A stretch of DNA of 64,000 nt from Streptomyces sp. HUAS 15-9 (GCF_025642155.1 NZ_CP106798.1:3658001-3722000); one strand, 5' to 3'. Positions 1 through 10,142 are shown, numbered from the stretch's first letter. The notes: generated from the sequence alone by a model not told the origin. Translations and numbers: made by a program.

Positions 1-1631
<1,631 letters not shown>

Positions 1632-1834
1632 AGGTGCGGCTCCTTGCAGTGTTGAAGCTCATCTGGAGGGAACCCGGGTGTCTGCCGCGCGGCGCGTGCC
1701 GCATACGGGCCGGACATCCGGGAAGGAAACAGAGCGGACCGCGCTGTCCGACCGACTCCAAGGATAGGTGTCCATGGGGACGCGCTGGCTCACGGGCTCT
1801 TGTGGCCGGACACCGCGCTGCCATACTTACGTCG

Positions 1835-1857
1835 CCGTAGGTTACGGAACCGTAGGG
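1835..1857. promoter_or_regulatory. Inverted/direct repeat operator upstream of desaturase
   Basis: Between ppc and the desaturase lies TACGG-AA-CCGTA (1843-1854), a perfect 5-bp-arm inverted repeat. It is overlapped by two direct copies of CCGTAGG (1835-1841 and 1850-1856). The desaturase is co-transcribed with a TetR regulator, so this is the natural candidate for an autoregulatory site sensing acyl ligands. The repeat is seen directly; the binding protein is inferred. Confidence 0.5.
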
Positions 1858-1931
1858 AAGTCTGGGTACAGTCCCACTAGGTCGCCGCGACCCGGCACCC
1901 CCCTTCACCCTCGACCCCACAGGGGACGCCC

Positions 1932-2936
1932 ATGACCACGAGTTCCGATGTGATCGATGACGCCCCGCAGGCGACCGGTCCGATCCCTTCCGCCACGCTG
2001 GGCGGTGAGCAGAAGCGTTCGATCGAGCAGATCACGCTGCTGCTGTTCATCATCGTGCCGTTCCTCGCGCTGGTGGCCGCGGTGCCGCTGGCGTGGGGCT
2101 GGGGGGTGAGCTGGCTGGATCTGAGCCTGCTGGTGTTCTTCTACTTCCTGGGCTGCCACGGCATCACGATCGGTTTCCACCGCTATTTCACCCACGGTTC
2201 GTTCAAGGCCAAGCGGCCTCTGCGGATCGCTCTGGCGATCATGGGGTCGCTGGCGGTGGAGGGTCCCCTGGTGCGCTGGGTGGCCGACCATCGCAAGCAC
2301 CACAGGTTCTCCGACGCGGAGGGTGACCCGCACTCTCCGTGGCGGTACGGCGAGACCGTCCCGGCGCTGATCAAGGGTCTGTGGTGGGCGCACATCGGCT
2401 GGATGTTCGACGAGGAGCAGACGTCGCAGGAGAAGTACGCGCCGGATCTGATCAAGGACCAGGCGATCCGGACGATCTCCCGCCAGTTCGTGTACTGGAC
2501 GGTGCTCTCCCTGGCGCTGCCGCCGCTGATCGGCGGCCTGGTGACGATGTCCTGGTGGGGCGCGTTCACGGCGTTCTTCTGGGGGTCACTCGTGCGGGTG
2601 GCGTTGCTGCACCATGTGACGTGGTCGATCAACTCGATCTGTCACGCGGTGGGCAAGCGGCCGTTCAAGTCGCGGGACCGTTCGGGCAACGTGTGGTGGC
2701 TGGCGGTGCTGTCGTGCGGCGAGTCCTGGCACAACCTGCACCACGCCGACCAGACCTCGGCGCGGCACGGTGTGGAGCGGGGTCAGCTGGACTCGTCGGC
2801 GCGGATCATCCGCTGGTTTGAGATGTTCGGCTGGGCGTACGACGTCCGCTGGCCGTCACGCTCGCGTATCGATTCTCGCCGTAACACCGGGGAAGACGGC
2901 TCTGGGCGGGGGGCCAAGGCCGCGAAGGCGGCATGA
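1932..2936 (+). CDS. Membrane fatty acid (delta-9 type) desaturase
   Basis: This is a 334-residue integral-membrane di-iron desaturase that introduces a cis double bond into acyl-CoA or acyl-lipid chains, adjusting membrane fluidity. All three histidine boxes are intact: HRYFTH (His83-His88), HRKHH (His120-124) and HNLHH (His267-271). Hydrophobic segments lie near residues 34-56, 62-80 and 185-225. The ATG is preceded by AGGGGA. It overlaps the following TetR gene by four bases (ATGA), so the two are translationally coupled. It resembles the DesA3/Ole1 class of actinobacteria; substrate chain length cannot be read from the sequence. Confidence 0.92.
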   Translation: MTTSSDVIDDAPQATGPIPSATLGGEQKRSIEQITLLLFIIVPFLALVAAVPLAWGWGVSWLDLSLLVFFYFLGCHGITIGFHRYFTHGSFKAKRPLRIALAIMGSLAVEGPLVRWVADHRKHHRFSDAEGDPHSPWRYGETVPALIKGLWWAHIGWMFDEEQTSQEKYAPDLIKDQAIRTISRQFVYWTVLSLALPPLIGGLVTMSWWGAFTAFFWGSLVRVALLHHVTWSINSICHAVGKRPFKSRDRSGNVWWLAVLSCGESWHNLHHADQTSARHGVERGQLDSSARIIRWFEMFGWAYDVRWPSRSRIDSRRNTGEDGSGRGAKAAKAA

Positions 2937-3607
2937 TTGACGCCGTGGCGACCGACTCCAGCACCCCCAGTACCGAAAAGCCGCGGCGAGCGCGCCGGAC
3001 CCGTATGACCGGTGCCGAGCGCCGCCAGCAGTTGCTCGAGATCGGTCGCACCCTCTTCGCGGCGAAGGGCTTCGAGGGCACGTCGGTGGAGGAGATCGCG
3101 GCGAAGGCCGGGGTCTCCAAGCCGGTGGTGTACGAGCACTTCGGTGGCAAGGAGGGGCTGTACGCGGTGGTGGTGGACCGTGAGATGCGTCGGCTGCTCG
3201 ACATGGTGACGAGCAGCCTGACGGCCGGCCATCCCCGCGAGCTGTGCGAACAGGCGGCGTTCGCGTTGCTGGACTACATCGAGGAGTACACGGACGGTTT
3301 CCGCATCCTGGTCCGTGACTCTCCGATCCCGCAGTCGACGGGTTCCTTCGCGTCGCTGATCTCGGACATCGCCACCCAGGTGGAGGACATCCTGGGCCGC
3401 GAGTTCAAGTCCCGCGGCTTCGACCCGAAGCTGGCGCCGCTGTACGCGCAGGCGCTGGTCGGGATGGTGGCGCTGACCGGCCAGTGGTGGCTGGACGTGC
3501 GCCGCCCGAAGAAGGCGGAGGTCGCCGCCCACCTGGTGAATCTCGCGTGGCACGGGCTGGACGGGCTGGAGCCGAAGCCGCGGCTGATCGGGCACCGCAA
3601 GAGCTGA
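2933..3607 (+). CDS. TetR-family regulator of the desaturase
   Basis: This is a 224-residue TetR/AcrR regulator. The N-terminal helix-turn-helix spans about residues 35-62 (GTSVEEIAAKAGVSKPVVYEHF) after a basic arm, followed by an all-helical ligand domain. The start overlaps the desaturase stop (ATGA), so both come from one mRNA. The obvious inferred role is acyl-CoA-responsive control of the desaturase through the TACGG-AA-CCGTA repeat at 1843-1854. The regulator family is certain; ligand and regulon are not. Confidence 0.9.
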   Translation: MIDAVATDSSTPSTEKPRRARRTRMTGAERRQQLLEIGRTLFAAKGFEGTSVEEIAAKAGVSKPVVYEHFGGKEGLYAVVVDREMRRLLDMVTSSLTAGHPRELCEQAAFALLDYIEEYTDGFRILVRDSPIPQSTGSFASLISDIATQVEDILGREFKSRGFDPKLAPLYAQALVGMVALTGQWWLDVRRPKKAEVAAHLVNLAWHGLDGLEPKPRLIGHRKS

Positions 3608-3628
3608 CGCGCGGTGTGTGATCACCCG

Positions 3629-3663
3629 TTGTGGTGACCTTTGTCGGTTCCGGCGACTACCGT
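3629..3663 (+). promoter_or_regulatory. Promoter of first Uma2 gene (shared architecture)
   Basis: TTGTGGTGAC (3629-3638), a 19-bp spacer and TACCGT (3658-3663) place transcription start about 36 bases before the ATG. The same elements with the same spacing occur before the paralogue at 20393. Confidence 0.55.
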
Positions 3664-3705
3664 GGGTACTCAGGCCGAAGAATCCCGCTCATGGGAGGAA
3701 TCACC

Positions 3706-4320
3706 ATGACTGCCGAGCCGAGCAGCGCACACGACTTCGAGCCCGGCATCCACCTGCCCGTGCCGCCACCCGAGGGCTTCACGGTCGACGACCTGTTCAC
3801 ACTGCCGCACCTCCCGCCGCACACCGAGTTGATCGACGGGAGCTTGTTCTTCGTGAGTCCGCAGCGGGATTTCCACAGCATCGTGATCGACCTGCTGGTA
3901 GCCGGCCTGCGCCGTGCAGTCCCGAGTGGCCTGAAGGTGCGTCGCGAGATGACCGTCGTCCTCGATCGCCACAACGCGCCTGAACCCGACATCAGTGTCG
4001 TGCGTGCCGATGCCTTCACCGGACGCGAGCAGACCCGGTATCACTCCGAGGACCTGGTACTTGCTGTCGAGGTCGTCTCCCCGGACTCCGAAGCCCGGGA
4101 CCGTGACTACAAGTCCCTGAAATACGCGGCCGCCGGTATCCCGCACTTCTGGCTGGTCGAGATGGCAGAGGGGAATCAGCACCCGGTGGTCAGGACCTTC
4201 GAGCTGAACCCGTCCAACAAGGCCTACGAGCTCACTGGTATCCACCACGACAAGCTCGAACTCTCGGCGCCGTTCGATATCGACATCGACATCACCTCTG
4301 GCGCGCTCGACGAGCTGTGA
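3706..4320 (+). CDS. Uma2-family (DUF820) putative restriction-endonuclease-like protein
   Basis: This 204-residue protein belongs to the Uma2 family, which has a PD-(D/E)XK nuclease fold but no settled function and is expanded in Streptomyces. The fold's acidic and lysine positions are visible in EPDISVV, LAVEVVSP and the lysine of YKSLKYAAAG. ATG 3706 was chosen because GGGAGG lies eight bases upstream. A close paralogue lies at 20393-20989, sharing the TVDDL(L/F)TLP and PPHTELIDGSL blocks. Its last 29 bases overlap the convergent glyoxalase gene. GC content looks slightly lower than in neighbouring genes. Confidence 0.85.
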   Translation: MTAEPSSAHDFEPGIHLPVPPPEGFTVDDLFTLPHLPPHTELIDGSLFFVSPQRDFHSIVIDLLVAGLRRAVPSGLKVRREMTVVLDRHNAPEPDISVVRADAFTGREQTRYHSEDLVLAVEVVSPDSEARDRDYKSLKYAAAGIPHFWLVEMAEGNQHPVVRTFELNPSNKAYELTGIHHDKLELSAPFDIDIDITSGALDEL

Positions 4321-4675
4321 CCGGCTCCAGGAACTCCAGCCGGTTCCCCACCGGATCCTCCGAGTAGAAGCGGCGGTGGCCCGGGAGATTGCCGTCCCAG
4401 GTCACCGGTGCCGTACCCGCGGCCAGCCGGGCCGCGTACGCCTCGATGTCCGTCACCCGCAGCCCCGGGTGGGCCTTCTTCGCGGGCCGGAAGTCCTGCT
4501 CGATGCCCAGGTGGAGCTGGACGGAGCCCGCCTGGAACCAACACCCGCCGCGCGCCGCGAGCGCGGGCGGTTTGGGGAGTTCCGTCATACCGAGGACGTC
4601 GACGTAGTACGCCCGCAGCAGGTCCTCGGAGCCGGGCGGGGCGGCGAGCTGGACGTGATCGACGGCGGCGAGCAT
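4292..4675 (-). CDS. Glyoxalase/bleomycin-resistance (VOC) superfamily protein
   Basis: This 127-residue protein has a single vicinal-oxygen-chelate fold unit, probably a small metal-dependent lyase or binding protein. Typical blocks are DHVQLAAPPGSE at the N-terminus and GHRRFYSEDPVGNRLEFLEP at the C-terminus, the latter ending in the usual metal-ligand glutamate. ATG 4675 overlaps the stop of the upstream methyltransferase by one base (TGATG), so the two form an operon. Its 3' end runs 29 bases into the convergent Uma2 gene. The substrate is unknown. Confidence 0.82.
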   Translation of the reverse strand: MLAAVDHVQLAAPPGSEDLLRAYYVDVLGMTELPKPPALAARGGCWFQAGSVQLHLGIEQDFRPAKKAHPGLRVTDIEAYAARLAAGTAPVTWDGNLPGHRRFYSEDPVGNRLEFLEPVTARRARQR

Positions 4676-5487
4676 CAGCCCTCCTTGTGGGCGACGGCGA
4701 ACAGCCGGCGGAACGGGAGCACGGTGCCGTACTCCTGGCTCGGATACGCCTCCCGCAGCAGGTCCCGGTATTCGGTGACGAACGCGTCCCGGGCCTCCGG
4801 GTCGTCGGCCAGGACGGTGAGGGCGGGCCGCAGTCCCGTCCCCTTGACCCAGTCGAGGACGGGGTCCTCGCCCCGCAGGACGTGGAAGTACGTCGTCTGC
4901 CACACGTCGGTGGCGCAGCCGAGGCGGGCGAGCCGGTCGAGATAGACGCCGGGGGCGTGGACGGAGTCCTCGTGGCGCAGGACGTCGGCGAGGCGGGCCT
5001 TCCAGCGGGGTGTGGCGGCGAGCTCGCGCATCAGGGCGTGCAGCGGGGCATCGATGTTGTCGGGGACCTGGAAGGCGAAGGTGCCACCCGGTTCGAGGGC
5101 GCTGATCCAGGCGGCGAAGCGGTCGGCGTGACCGGGCACCCATTGGAGGGTGGCGTTGCTGACGATCAGGTCGTACGGCTCTCCGGGCGTCCAGGTCCGT
5201 ACGTCGGCATGGGCGAAGTCCAGGCGGCCGCCGCCGCAGGTGGGCCCCTCGTGGTCGACGTGGGCCTTGTCGAGCATGTCGGGCGAGTTGTCGTAGCCGG
5301 TGATGTACGCGGCGGGCCAGCGTTCTGCGAGCAGGACGGTGACGTTGCCGGGGCCGCAGCCGAGGTCGGCGATGCGGGGCCGGGTGCCCGGCAGGTCGGG
5401 GATGCGGGCGAGGAGGTCGGTGAAGGGGCGGGCGCGGTGACCGGCGTGCCGCAGGTACTGGCCGGGGTCCCAGGTCGGCTTAGTCAT
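4675..5487 (-). CDS. tam: Trans-aconitate 2-methyltransferase
   Basis: This 270-residue class I SAM methyltransferase methylates trans-aconitate, a toxic isomer that inhibits aconitase. The SAM-binding motif is DLGCGPGN near residue 42, and the Tam-like N-terminus is WDPGQYLRH followed by SNATLQWVP. ATG 5487 has GGAGG immediately upstream. It is divergent from a MarR regulator across about 90 bases of operator. Family knowledge: in S. coelicolor TamR represses tam and responds to aconitate and citrate, linking it to aconitase damage under oxidative stress. Confidence 0.9.
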   Translation of the reverse strand: MTKPTWDPGQYLRHAGHRARPFTDLLARIPDLPGTRPRIADLGCGPGNVTVLLAERWPAAYITGYDNSPDMLDKAHVDHEGPTCGGGRLDFAHADVRTWTPGEPYDLIVSNATLQWVPGHADRFAAWISALEPGGTFAFQVPDNIDAPLHALMRELAATPRWKARLADVLRHEDSVHAPGVYLDRLARLGCATDVWQTTYFHVLRGEDPVLDWVKGTGLRPALTVLADDPEARDAFVTEYRDLLREAYPSQEYGTVLPFRRLFAVAHKEG

Positions 5488-5513
5488 GTCCTCCACTCTC
5501 CCCGGGCACATAT

Positions 5514-5555
5514 CTCGATGTCAAGAGACTTGAAATCAAGAGACTTCATGTCGAC
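5514..5555. promoter_or_regulatory. Three phased TamR-type operator sites
   Basis: Three 12-bp sites of form CTYRA-NN-TCRAS are separated by exactly 3 bp. They are CTCGATGTCAAG (5514-5525), the perfect palindrome CTTGAAATCAAG (5529-5540) and CTTCATGTCGAC (5544-5555), with centres 15 bp apart. They fill the tam/tamR intergenic region and abut the tamR promoter. The repeats are seen directly; TamR binding is inferred from the gene pair. Confidence 0.7.
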
Positions 5556-5563
5556 ACAACCAC

Positions 5564-5576
5564 TACACTGATCGCC
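5564..5576 (+). promoter_or_regulatory. tamR -10 box, leaderless start
   Basis: TACACT (5564-5569) ends seven bases before ATG 5577 and there is no Shine-Dalgarno sequence, so the tamR transcript is probably leaderless. Confidence 0.5.
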
Positions 5577-6074
5577 ATGGAGGACGAGGTCGATCGGCTG
5601 GTCGCTGCGTGGCGCCGGGAGCGCCCGGACCTCGACGTGGAGCCGCTCGAAGTGCTGAGCCGGGTGAGCAGGCTGGCCCGGCACCTGGACCGGGCGCGTC
5701 GGCTGGCCTTCGCCGAGCACCAGCTGGAGCCCTGGGAGTTCGACGTGCTGACCGCGCTCAGGCGCGCGGGGGCGCCGTATCAGCTCTCGCCGGGACAGTT
5801 GCTGACCCAGACCCTGGTCACCTCGGGCACGATGACGAACCGCATCGACCGCCTGACGAAGAAGGGCCTGGTGGAGCGGCTGCCCGACCCCAGTGACCGG
5901 CGCGGGGTGCTGGTGCGCCTGACGGAGGAGGGCCGCGACCGCGCCGACCAGGCGCTGGCGGGGCTGCTGGACCAGGAGCGGGCGATCCTCGGAGAGCTCT
6001 CCCGTGCCCAGCGGGGCGAACTGGCGGCTCTGCTACGCCAGTTGACCGCCCCGTTCGACAACTTCCCCGGCTGA
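5577..6074 (+). CDS. tamR: MarR-family regulator TamR
   Basis: This is a 165-residue MarR-family repressor with a winged helix around residues 60-110 (QLLTQTLVTSGTMTNRIDRLTKKGLVER, then the wing PSDRRGVLVRLTEEG). It is divergently paired with tam over three palindromic sites, the arrangement known for S. coelicolor TamR. That protein binds citrate, cis- and trans-aconitate and isocitrate and relieves repression of tam and TCA-cycle genes. The name rests on this context plus family; binding-pocket residues were not checked. Confidence 0.85.
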   Translation: MEDEVDRLVAAWRRERPDLDVEPLEVLSRVSRLARHLDRARRLAFAEHQLEPWEFDVLTALRRAGAPYQLSPGQLLTQTLVTSGTMTNRIDRLTKKGLVERLPDPSDRRGVLVRLTEEGRDRADQALAGLLDQERAILGELSRAQRGELAALLRQLTAPFDNFPG

Positions 6075-6215
6075 GGGACCTACCGGGCGGATCAGGCCGG
6101 AGACGCGGGGTCTGGCACGCACATCTGCCGCGTTGTCGTCACTCGCCGACGCGCCGCGTCGACTCCCTCCTCCGCCTTGCAACTGCACGCACCAGACCCC
6201 GCTCACCGGCACTGA

Positions 6216-6989
6216 TCAGGCGCTGTTGGTTTCCTCCGGCCTGATCCGCCCGGCAGACCCCAGGTCCACCGGCCCCACCCCGGCCCGTCGCGCGAGCGCG
6301 ACCGCGGCGAGGGTGGAGTGGACGCCCAGTTTGCCGAGGACGTTCTGCATATGGGTGCGCACGGTGTGCGGGGAGAGGAACAGGCGTTCGGCGACGGCCT
6401 TGCGGCCGAGGCCCGCGACCATGCAGCGCAGCACCTCCCGCTCCCGCGGGGTGAGCGACTCCACCAGCCGCTCGCTCTCGGTGCGGTGCTTGCGGGCGGC
6501 CGTCAGCTCCCGCAGTACACCGGTGAGCAGGGCGGGCGGGAGGTGGGTCTCGTCGCGCAGGACGCCCCGGATGACGTTGAGCAGCCGCGACAGCGAGCAG
6601 TCCTTGGCGACCCAACCCGAGGCACCGGCCTGCAGGGCCAGGGCCGCGCGCCGGGGGTCGTCCTTCTCGGCGAGGACGACGGTCCGTACGCCGGGCTGTG
6701 CCGAACGAACGCCCGCGACCAAGGAGATGCCGTCGACGAGCCCTTCCTCGTTGCCCTCCTGCACGGGCACGGCCGGCCGCGCGCCGGGCACATGGCCGCC
6801 CAGGTCGGCGTCGAGGAGCAGCACGTCGTAGCGGCGGCCCTCGGTGGCCGCCCGCTCCAGACAGCGCAGTGCGGCCGGACCGCTGCCGGCCGCGGAGACG
6901 TCGACGTCGGGCTCGGCGGCGAGGGCCGCGGCGAGCGACTCGGCGAAAATGCGGTGGTCGTCGACGACCAGGACTCGGATGCGAACCAT
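6216..6989 (-). CDS. Orphan LuxR/NarL-type response regulator
   Basis: This 257-residue protein has a receiver domain (VVDDHR near residues 8-13; probable phosphoacceptor Asp60 in VLLLDADLGG). A C-terminal LuxR helix-turn-helix follows (LTPREREVLRCMVAGLGRKAVAERLFLSPHTVRTHM). The receiver carries an extra loop around residues 65-85 (PGARPAVPVQEGNEEG). No sensor kinase is adjacent. ATG 6989 follows AGGGGG by four bases, and a REP-like hairpin sits directly upstream. It is related to the regulator at 13465-14163. Targets are unknown. Confidence 0.88.
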   Translation of the reverse strand: MVRIRVLVVDDHRIFAESLAAALAAEPDVDVSAAGSGPAALRCLERAATEGRRYDVLLLDADLGGHVPGARPAVPVQEGNEEGLVDGISLVAGVRSAQPGVRTVVLAEKDDPRRAALALQAGASGWVAKDCSLSRLLNVIRGVLRDETHLPPALLTGVLRELTAARKHRTESERLVESLTPREREVLRCMVAGLGRKAVAERLFLSPHTVRTHMQNVLGKLGVHSTLAAVALARRAGVGPVDLGSAGRIRPEETNSA

Positions 6990-7000
6990 GTAACCCCCTT

Positions 7001-7034
7001 CCCCAAGCTCCAGCAGGAGCAGGGGAGACCCCAT
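7001..7034 (-). repeat. REP-like hairpin element copy 1
   Basis: On the plus strand the ends are CCCCAAGCTC and GAGCAGGGGAGACCCCAT, joined by CAGCAG. The same ends occur in the element that disrupts the ybaK pseudogene at 40666-40707. It lies 12 bases upstream of the response regulator start, inside its 5' leader. Confidence 0.6.
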
Positions 7035-7266
7035 CGCCCGGAGAACGCCGACCGGCGCGGGTACGACTCCCACGAGTAGGGTGACGCGAACCGCACGGCC
7101 GCCGCCGTGCAGAGACTGCTACCCCCACCGCGGGCGTCGTACCCGACTGTCTCGCCCCCTGATCGGCACCGGCCCCCACCGGTGCTGTTCATCAGCGTAC
7201 GGCCGGGGGCCCGGAGCGGAAGGCTATTTGCAGAACTGGCTGTCCAGCGCGTTTATGGTGTGGTGC

Positions 7267-7710
7267 ATGTTTCGTATTGAGACGGAAGTCGACAAAGCGA
7301 GGCGCGATCTTCTTCGTTCCCGGCTGCTGGACACCAACACGGCCGCGTCCCCCGTCCTGGCGGCACTGCGCGGCACCCCGGCCGAACGGGAACTCCCGCT
7401 GCACGTATGGGCCCTGGAGGAGAGCGAAGAACTGGCGGGCGGACTCGTCGGCCACACCTGGACGACCTGGCTGCACGTGACATACCTGTGGGTCGCCGAA
7501 CGCCACCGCGGCTCGGGCCTCGGCTCCCGGTTGCTCGCGGAGGCGGAACGCATCGCCCACCAGAACCGCGGCTGCCGATCGGCACGCCTGGAAACCTGGG
7601 ACTTCCAGGCACCGGAGTTCTACAAGAAGCAGGGTTACGAGGTGGTGTGCGTGATCCCCGACTATCCGCCGGGGATCACGGAGTACACGCTGACGAAGCG
7701 CCTGTCCTGA
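7267..7710 (+). CDS. GNAT-family N-acetyltransferase
   Basis: This 147-residue acetyltransferase has the acetyl-CoA pyrophosphate-binding signature RHRGSGLGSRLL near residue 79 and the C-terminal block APEFYKKQGYEVV. ATG 7267 was chosen because TATGGT (7254-7259) ends seven bases upstream, giving a leaderless message. ATG 7255, four codons earlier in the same frame, is possible but lies inside that box. The substrate is not predictable. The gene stands between the LuxR regulator and the gal operon. Confidence 0.82.
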   Translation: MFRIETEVDKARRDLLRSRLLDTNTAASPVLAALRGTPAERELPLHVWALEESEELAGGLVGHTWTTWLHVTYLWVAERHRGSGLGSRLLAEAERIAHQNRGCRSARLETWDFQAPEFYKKQGYEVVCVIPDYPPGITEYTLTKRLS

Positions 7711-8019
7711 CGGAGGCTCACTTGCTCGGACCCGGCAGGGGCGGAGGCGCCGGCGGCCGGGGAACGAGGGGCGGTGCCGGGGCCGGTGGTGGCGGGGGAG
7801 ACAACAGCGGCTCGCCAGGGCCGCAGCGCCTCGCTGAGCGGCATGTGCATTACCGGGCCACTGCCAAGTACCCCGCGGCACCAGGGATTTTTGCTTGATC
7901 CGTGAGCTGCGCGTCTCAGGAGGGCACGCCGAGAACGATCGCACCGGCTCGCTGCGCGTCGATCGCGTGCGGAGCCGGTGCGGTTGTGCAGTTGTGCGGG
8001 TTCGCTGGAACCGGGGCTG
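7711..8019. other. Intergenic, no gene recognised
   Basis: These 309 bases separate the convergent acetyltransferase and galK. They are G/C-rich with purine-biased runs (7735-7800), and no convincing codon bias, RBS or RNA gene was seen in either strand. Confidence 0.5.
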
Positions 8020-9174
8020 TCAGATCAGTCGGCGTGCTCCCGCCGATGGCACCGCCTCGAACACGCGCGGAGCCGTGAAGGCCGCCGTCGCGAAGGACTC
8101 TTCGATCGCCTTGGTGAGCGTGTCGACGTCCGCGGTCTCCGTGAGGACGATCGCCGAGCCGCCGAAGCCGCCGCCTGTCATGCGGGCGCCGAGGGCGCCT
8201 GCGGCCAGGGACGTGTCGACGGCCAGGTCCAGTTCGGGGCAGGAGACGCGGAAGTCGTCGCGGAGCGAGGCGTGGCCCTCGGTGAGGACCGGGCCGATCG
8301 CCCGGGTGTCGCCCGACTCCAGGAGCGCCACGACGCGTTCGACGCGCTGATCCTCCGTGACGACGTGGCGCACCAGGCGGCGCACCTCGTCCTCGTCGCC
8401 CAGCCGCGCCAGCGCCGCGTCCAGGTCGGCGTAGGGAATGTCCCGCAGCGCGTCGACGCCCAGCAGCGCCGCGCCCTTCTCGCAGCCCGCCCTGCGCTTG
8501 CCGTATTCGCCGCCGCTGTGGGCGTGCTTGACCTGGGTGTCCACGACGAGCAGGCGCAGGCCCTCGGCCGCCAGGTCGAAGGGGATCTGCCGCTGGGAGA
8601 GGTCGCGGGTGTCGAGGAACAGGGCGTGGCCCTGCTCGCAGCAGGCCGACGCGGTCTGGTCCATGATCCCGGTGGGGGCGCCGACGTAGACGTTCTCGGC
8701 GCGCTGGCACAGGCGGGCCAACTGCCAGCGCGGCAGGCCGAGTTCGTACAGGTCGCCCAGGGCCAGGGCGATCACGACCTCCAGGGCGGCCGAGGAGGAC
8801 AGGCCGGCGCCGGTCGGGACCGTCGAGGAGAGGTGGATGTCGGCTCCGGTGACCGGGTGGCCGGCCTCGCGCAGTGCCCAGACCACGCCGGCCGGGTACG
8901 ACGTCCAGGTGCGGTCGCTCTCGGGGGCGAGGGTGTCCGAAGAGAGCTCGACGACGCCGCCTTCGACGTCCGAGGAGTGCAGCCGCAGTACCCCGTCCGT
9001 GCGCCGGGACACCGCGGCCGTCGCCATGTGCGGCAGCGCGAACGGCATCACGAAGCCGTCGTTGTAGTCGGTGTGCTCGCCGATCAGGTTGACCCGGCCG
9101 GGCGCCGACCAGACGCCCTCCGGTTCGGCGCCGTACAGCTCGGCGAAGGCCTCACGGACCTGCTGTGCCCCCAC
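8020..9174 (-). CDS. galK: Galactokinase
   Basis: This 384-residue GHMP kinase phosphorylates galactose to galactose-1-phosphate, the first Leloir step. The galactokinase signature GRVNLIGEHTDYNDGFVMP lies near residues 22-40 and the ATP-binding PTGAGLSSSAALE near residue 115. A C-terminal GARMTGGGFGGS block completes the fold. GTG 9174 follows AGGGAG and overlaps the galE stop by one base (TAGTG). It is the last gene of galT-galE-galK. Confidence 0.95.
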   Translation of the reverse strand: MGAQQVREAFAELYGAEPEGVWSAPGRVNLIGEHTDYNDGFVMPFALPHMATAAVSRRTDGVLRLHSSDVEGGVVELSSDTLAPESDRTWTSYPAGVVWALREAGHPVTGADIHLSSTVPTGAGLSSSAALEVVIALALGDLYELGLPRWQLARLCQRAENVYVGAPTGIMDQTASACCEQGHALFLDTRDLSQRQIPFDLAAEGLRLLVVDTQVKHAHSGGEYGKRRAGCEKGAALLGVDALRDIPYADLDAALARLGDEDEVRRLVRHVVTEDQRVERVVALLESGDTRAIGPVLTEGHASLRDDFRVSCPELDLAVDTSLAAGALGARMTGGGFGGSAIVLTETADVDTLTKAIEESFATAAFTAPRVFEAVPSAGARRLI

Positions 9175-10142
9175 TACTGCTCCCTTGCGATCTTCTGTGC
9201 GAACTCCCAGGCGTCCGCGACGATGGCGGCGAGGTCCGCGCGGGACGGGTTCCAGCCGAGGCGCTCGCGGGCGGCCCGGGCCGAGGCGACCAGGACGGCG
9301 GGGTCGCCGCCCCGGCGCGGGGCCACGGCCTCGGGGATCGGGTGGCCGGTCACCTGTCGGACGGTCTCGATGACCTCGCGGACGGAGAAGCCCTCGCCGT
9401 TGCCGAGGTTGCAGATCAGGTGCTCGCCGGGCCGCGCGGCCCCCAGGGCGAGCAGGTGGGCCTCGGCCAGGTCCGCGACGTGGATGTAGTCGCGGACACA
9501 GGTGCCGTCCGGGGTCGGGTAGTCGTCGCCGAAGACGGAGATCGCGTCGCGGCGGCCCTGGGCGACCTGGAGGACGAGGGGGATGAGGTGCGACTCGGGG
9601 TCGTGCCGCTCGCCCTGTGCGCCGTAGGCGCCGGCCACGTTGAAGTAGCGCAGCGACACCGCGCCCAGACCGTGGGCGGCGGCCTCGCCGCTGATCATGT
9701 GGTCGACGGCGAGCTTGGAGGCACCGTAGGGGTTGGTGGGCCGGGTGGGGGCGGTCTCGACGATGGGGACCTGCTCCGGCTCGCCGTAGGTGGCCGCGGT
9801 GGAGGAGAAGACGAGCTTGCGGACGCCGGCCTCGCGCATCGCGCCGAGCAGCGCCATGGTGCCGCCCACGTTGTTGTCCCAGTACTTCTCGGGCTTCACG
9901 ACCGACTCGCCGACCTGGGAGAAGGCGGCGAAGTGCAGGACTCCGTCGTAGGAGGGGTCGAGCCACTTGGCGGCGTCGCGGATGTCGCCCTCGATGAAGG
10001 CGGCGCCCGCGGGGACGCCCTCGCGGAAGCCGGTGGAGAGGTTGTCCAGGACCGTGACCTCGTGGCCGGCCTCCAGCAGGTGCTGCGCGACGACGCCGCC
10101 GACGTAGCCCGCGCCACCGGTCACCAGATACTTGCCGCTCAT
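9174..10142 (-). CDS. galE: UDP-glucose 4-epimerase
   Basis: This 322-residue extended short-chain dehydrogenase interconverts UDP-galactose and UDP-glucose. The NAD-binding GGAGYVGG is at residues 9-16 and the catalytic YGASK near residue 148, with the preceding SSTAATYGE. The ATG overlaps the galT stop by four bases (ATGA), and the galE stop overlaps the galK start by one base, so all three genes are translationally coupled. Confidence 0.95.
   Translation of the reverse strand: MSGKYLVTGGAGYVGGVVAQHLLEAGHEVTVLDNLSTGFREGVPAGAAFIEGDIRDAAKWLDPSYDGVLHFAAFSQVGESVVKPEKYWDNNVGGTMALLGAMREAGVRKLVFSSTAATYGEPEQVPIVETAPTRPTNPYGASKLAVDHMISGEAAAHGLGAVSLRYFNVAGAYGAQGERHDPESHLIPLVLQVAQGRRDAISVFGDDYPTPDGTCVRDYIHVADLAEAHLLALGAARPGEHLICNLGNGEGFSVREVIETVRQVTGHPIPEAVAPRRGGDPAVLVASARAARERLGWNPSRADLAAIVADAWEFAQKIAREQ

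Noticed and set aside
7711..7930. Possible small gene between the acetyltransferase and galK
   Set aside because: Frames on both strands lack an RBS, codon bias and any recognisable sequence.
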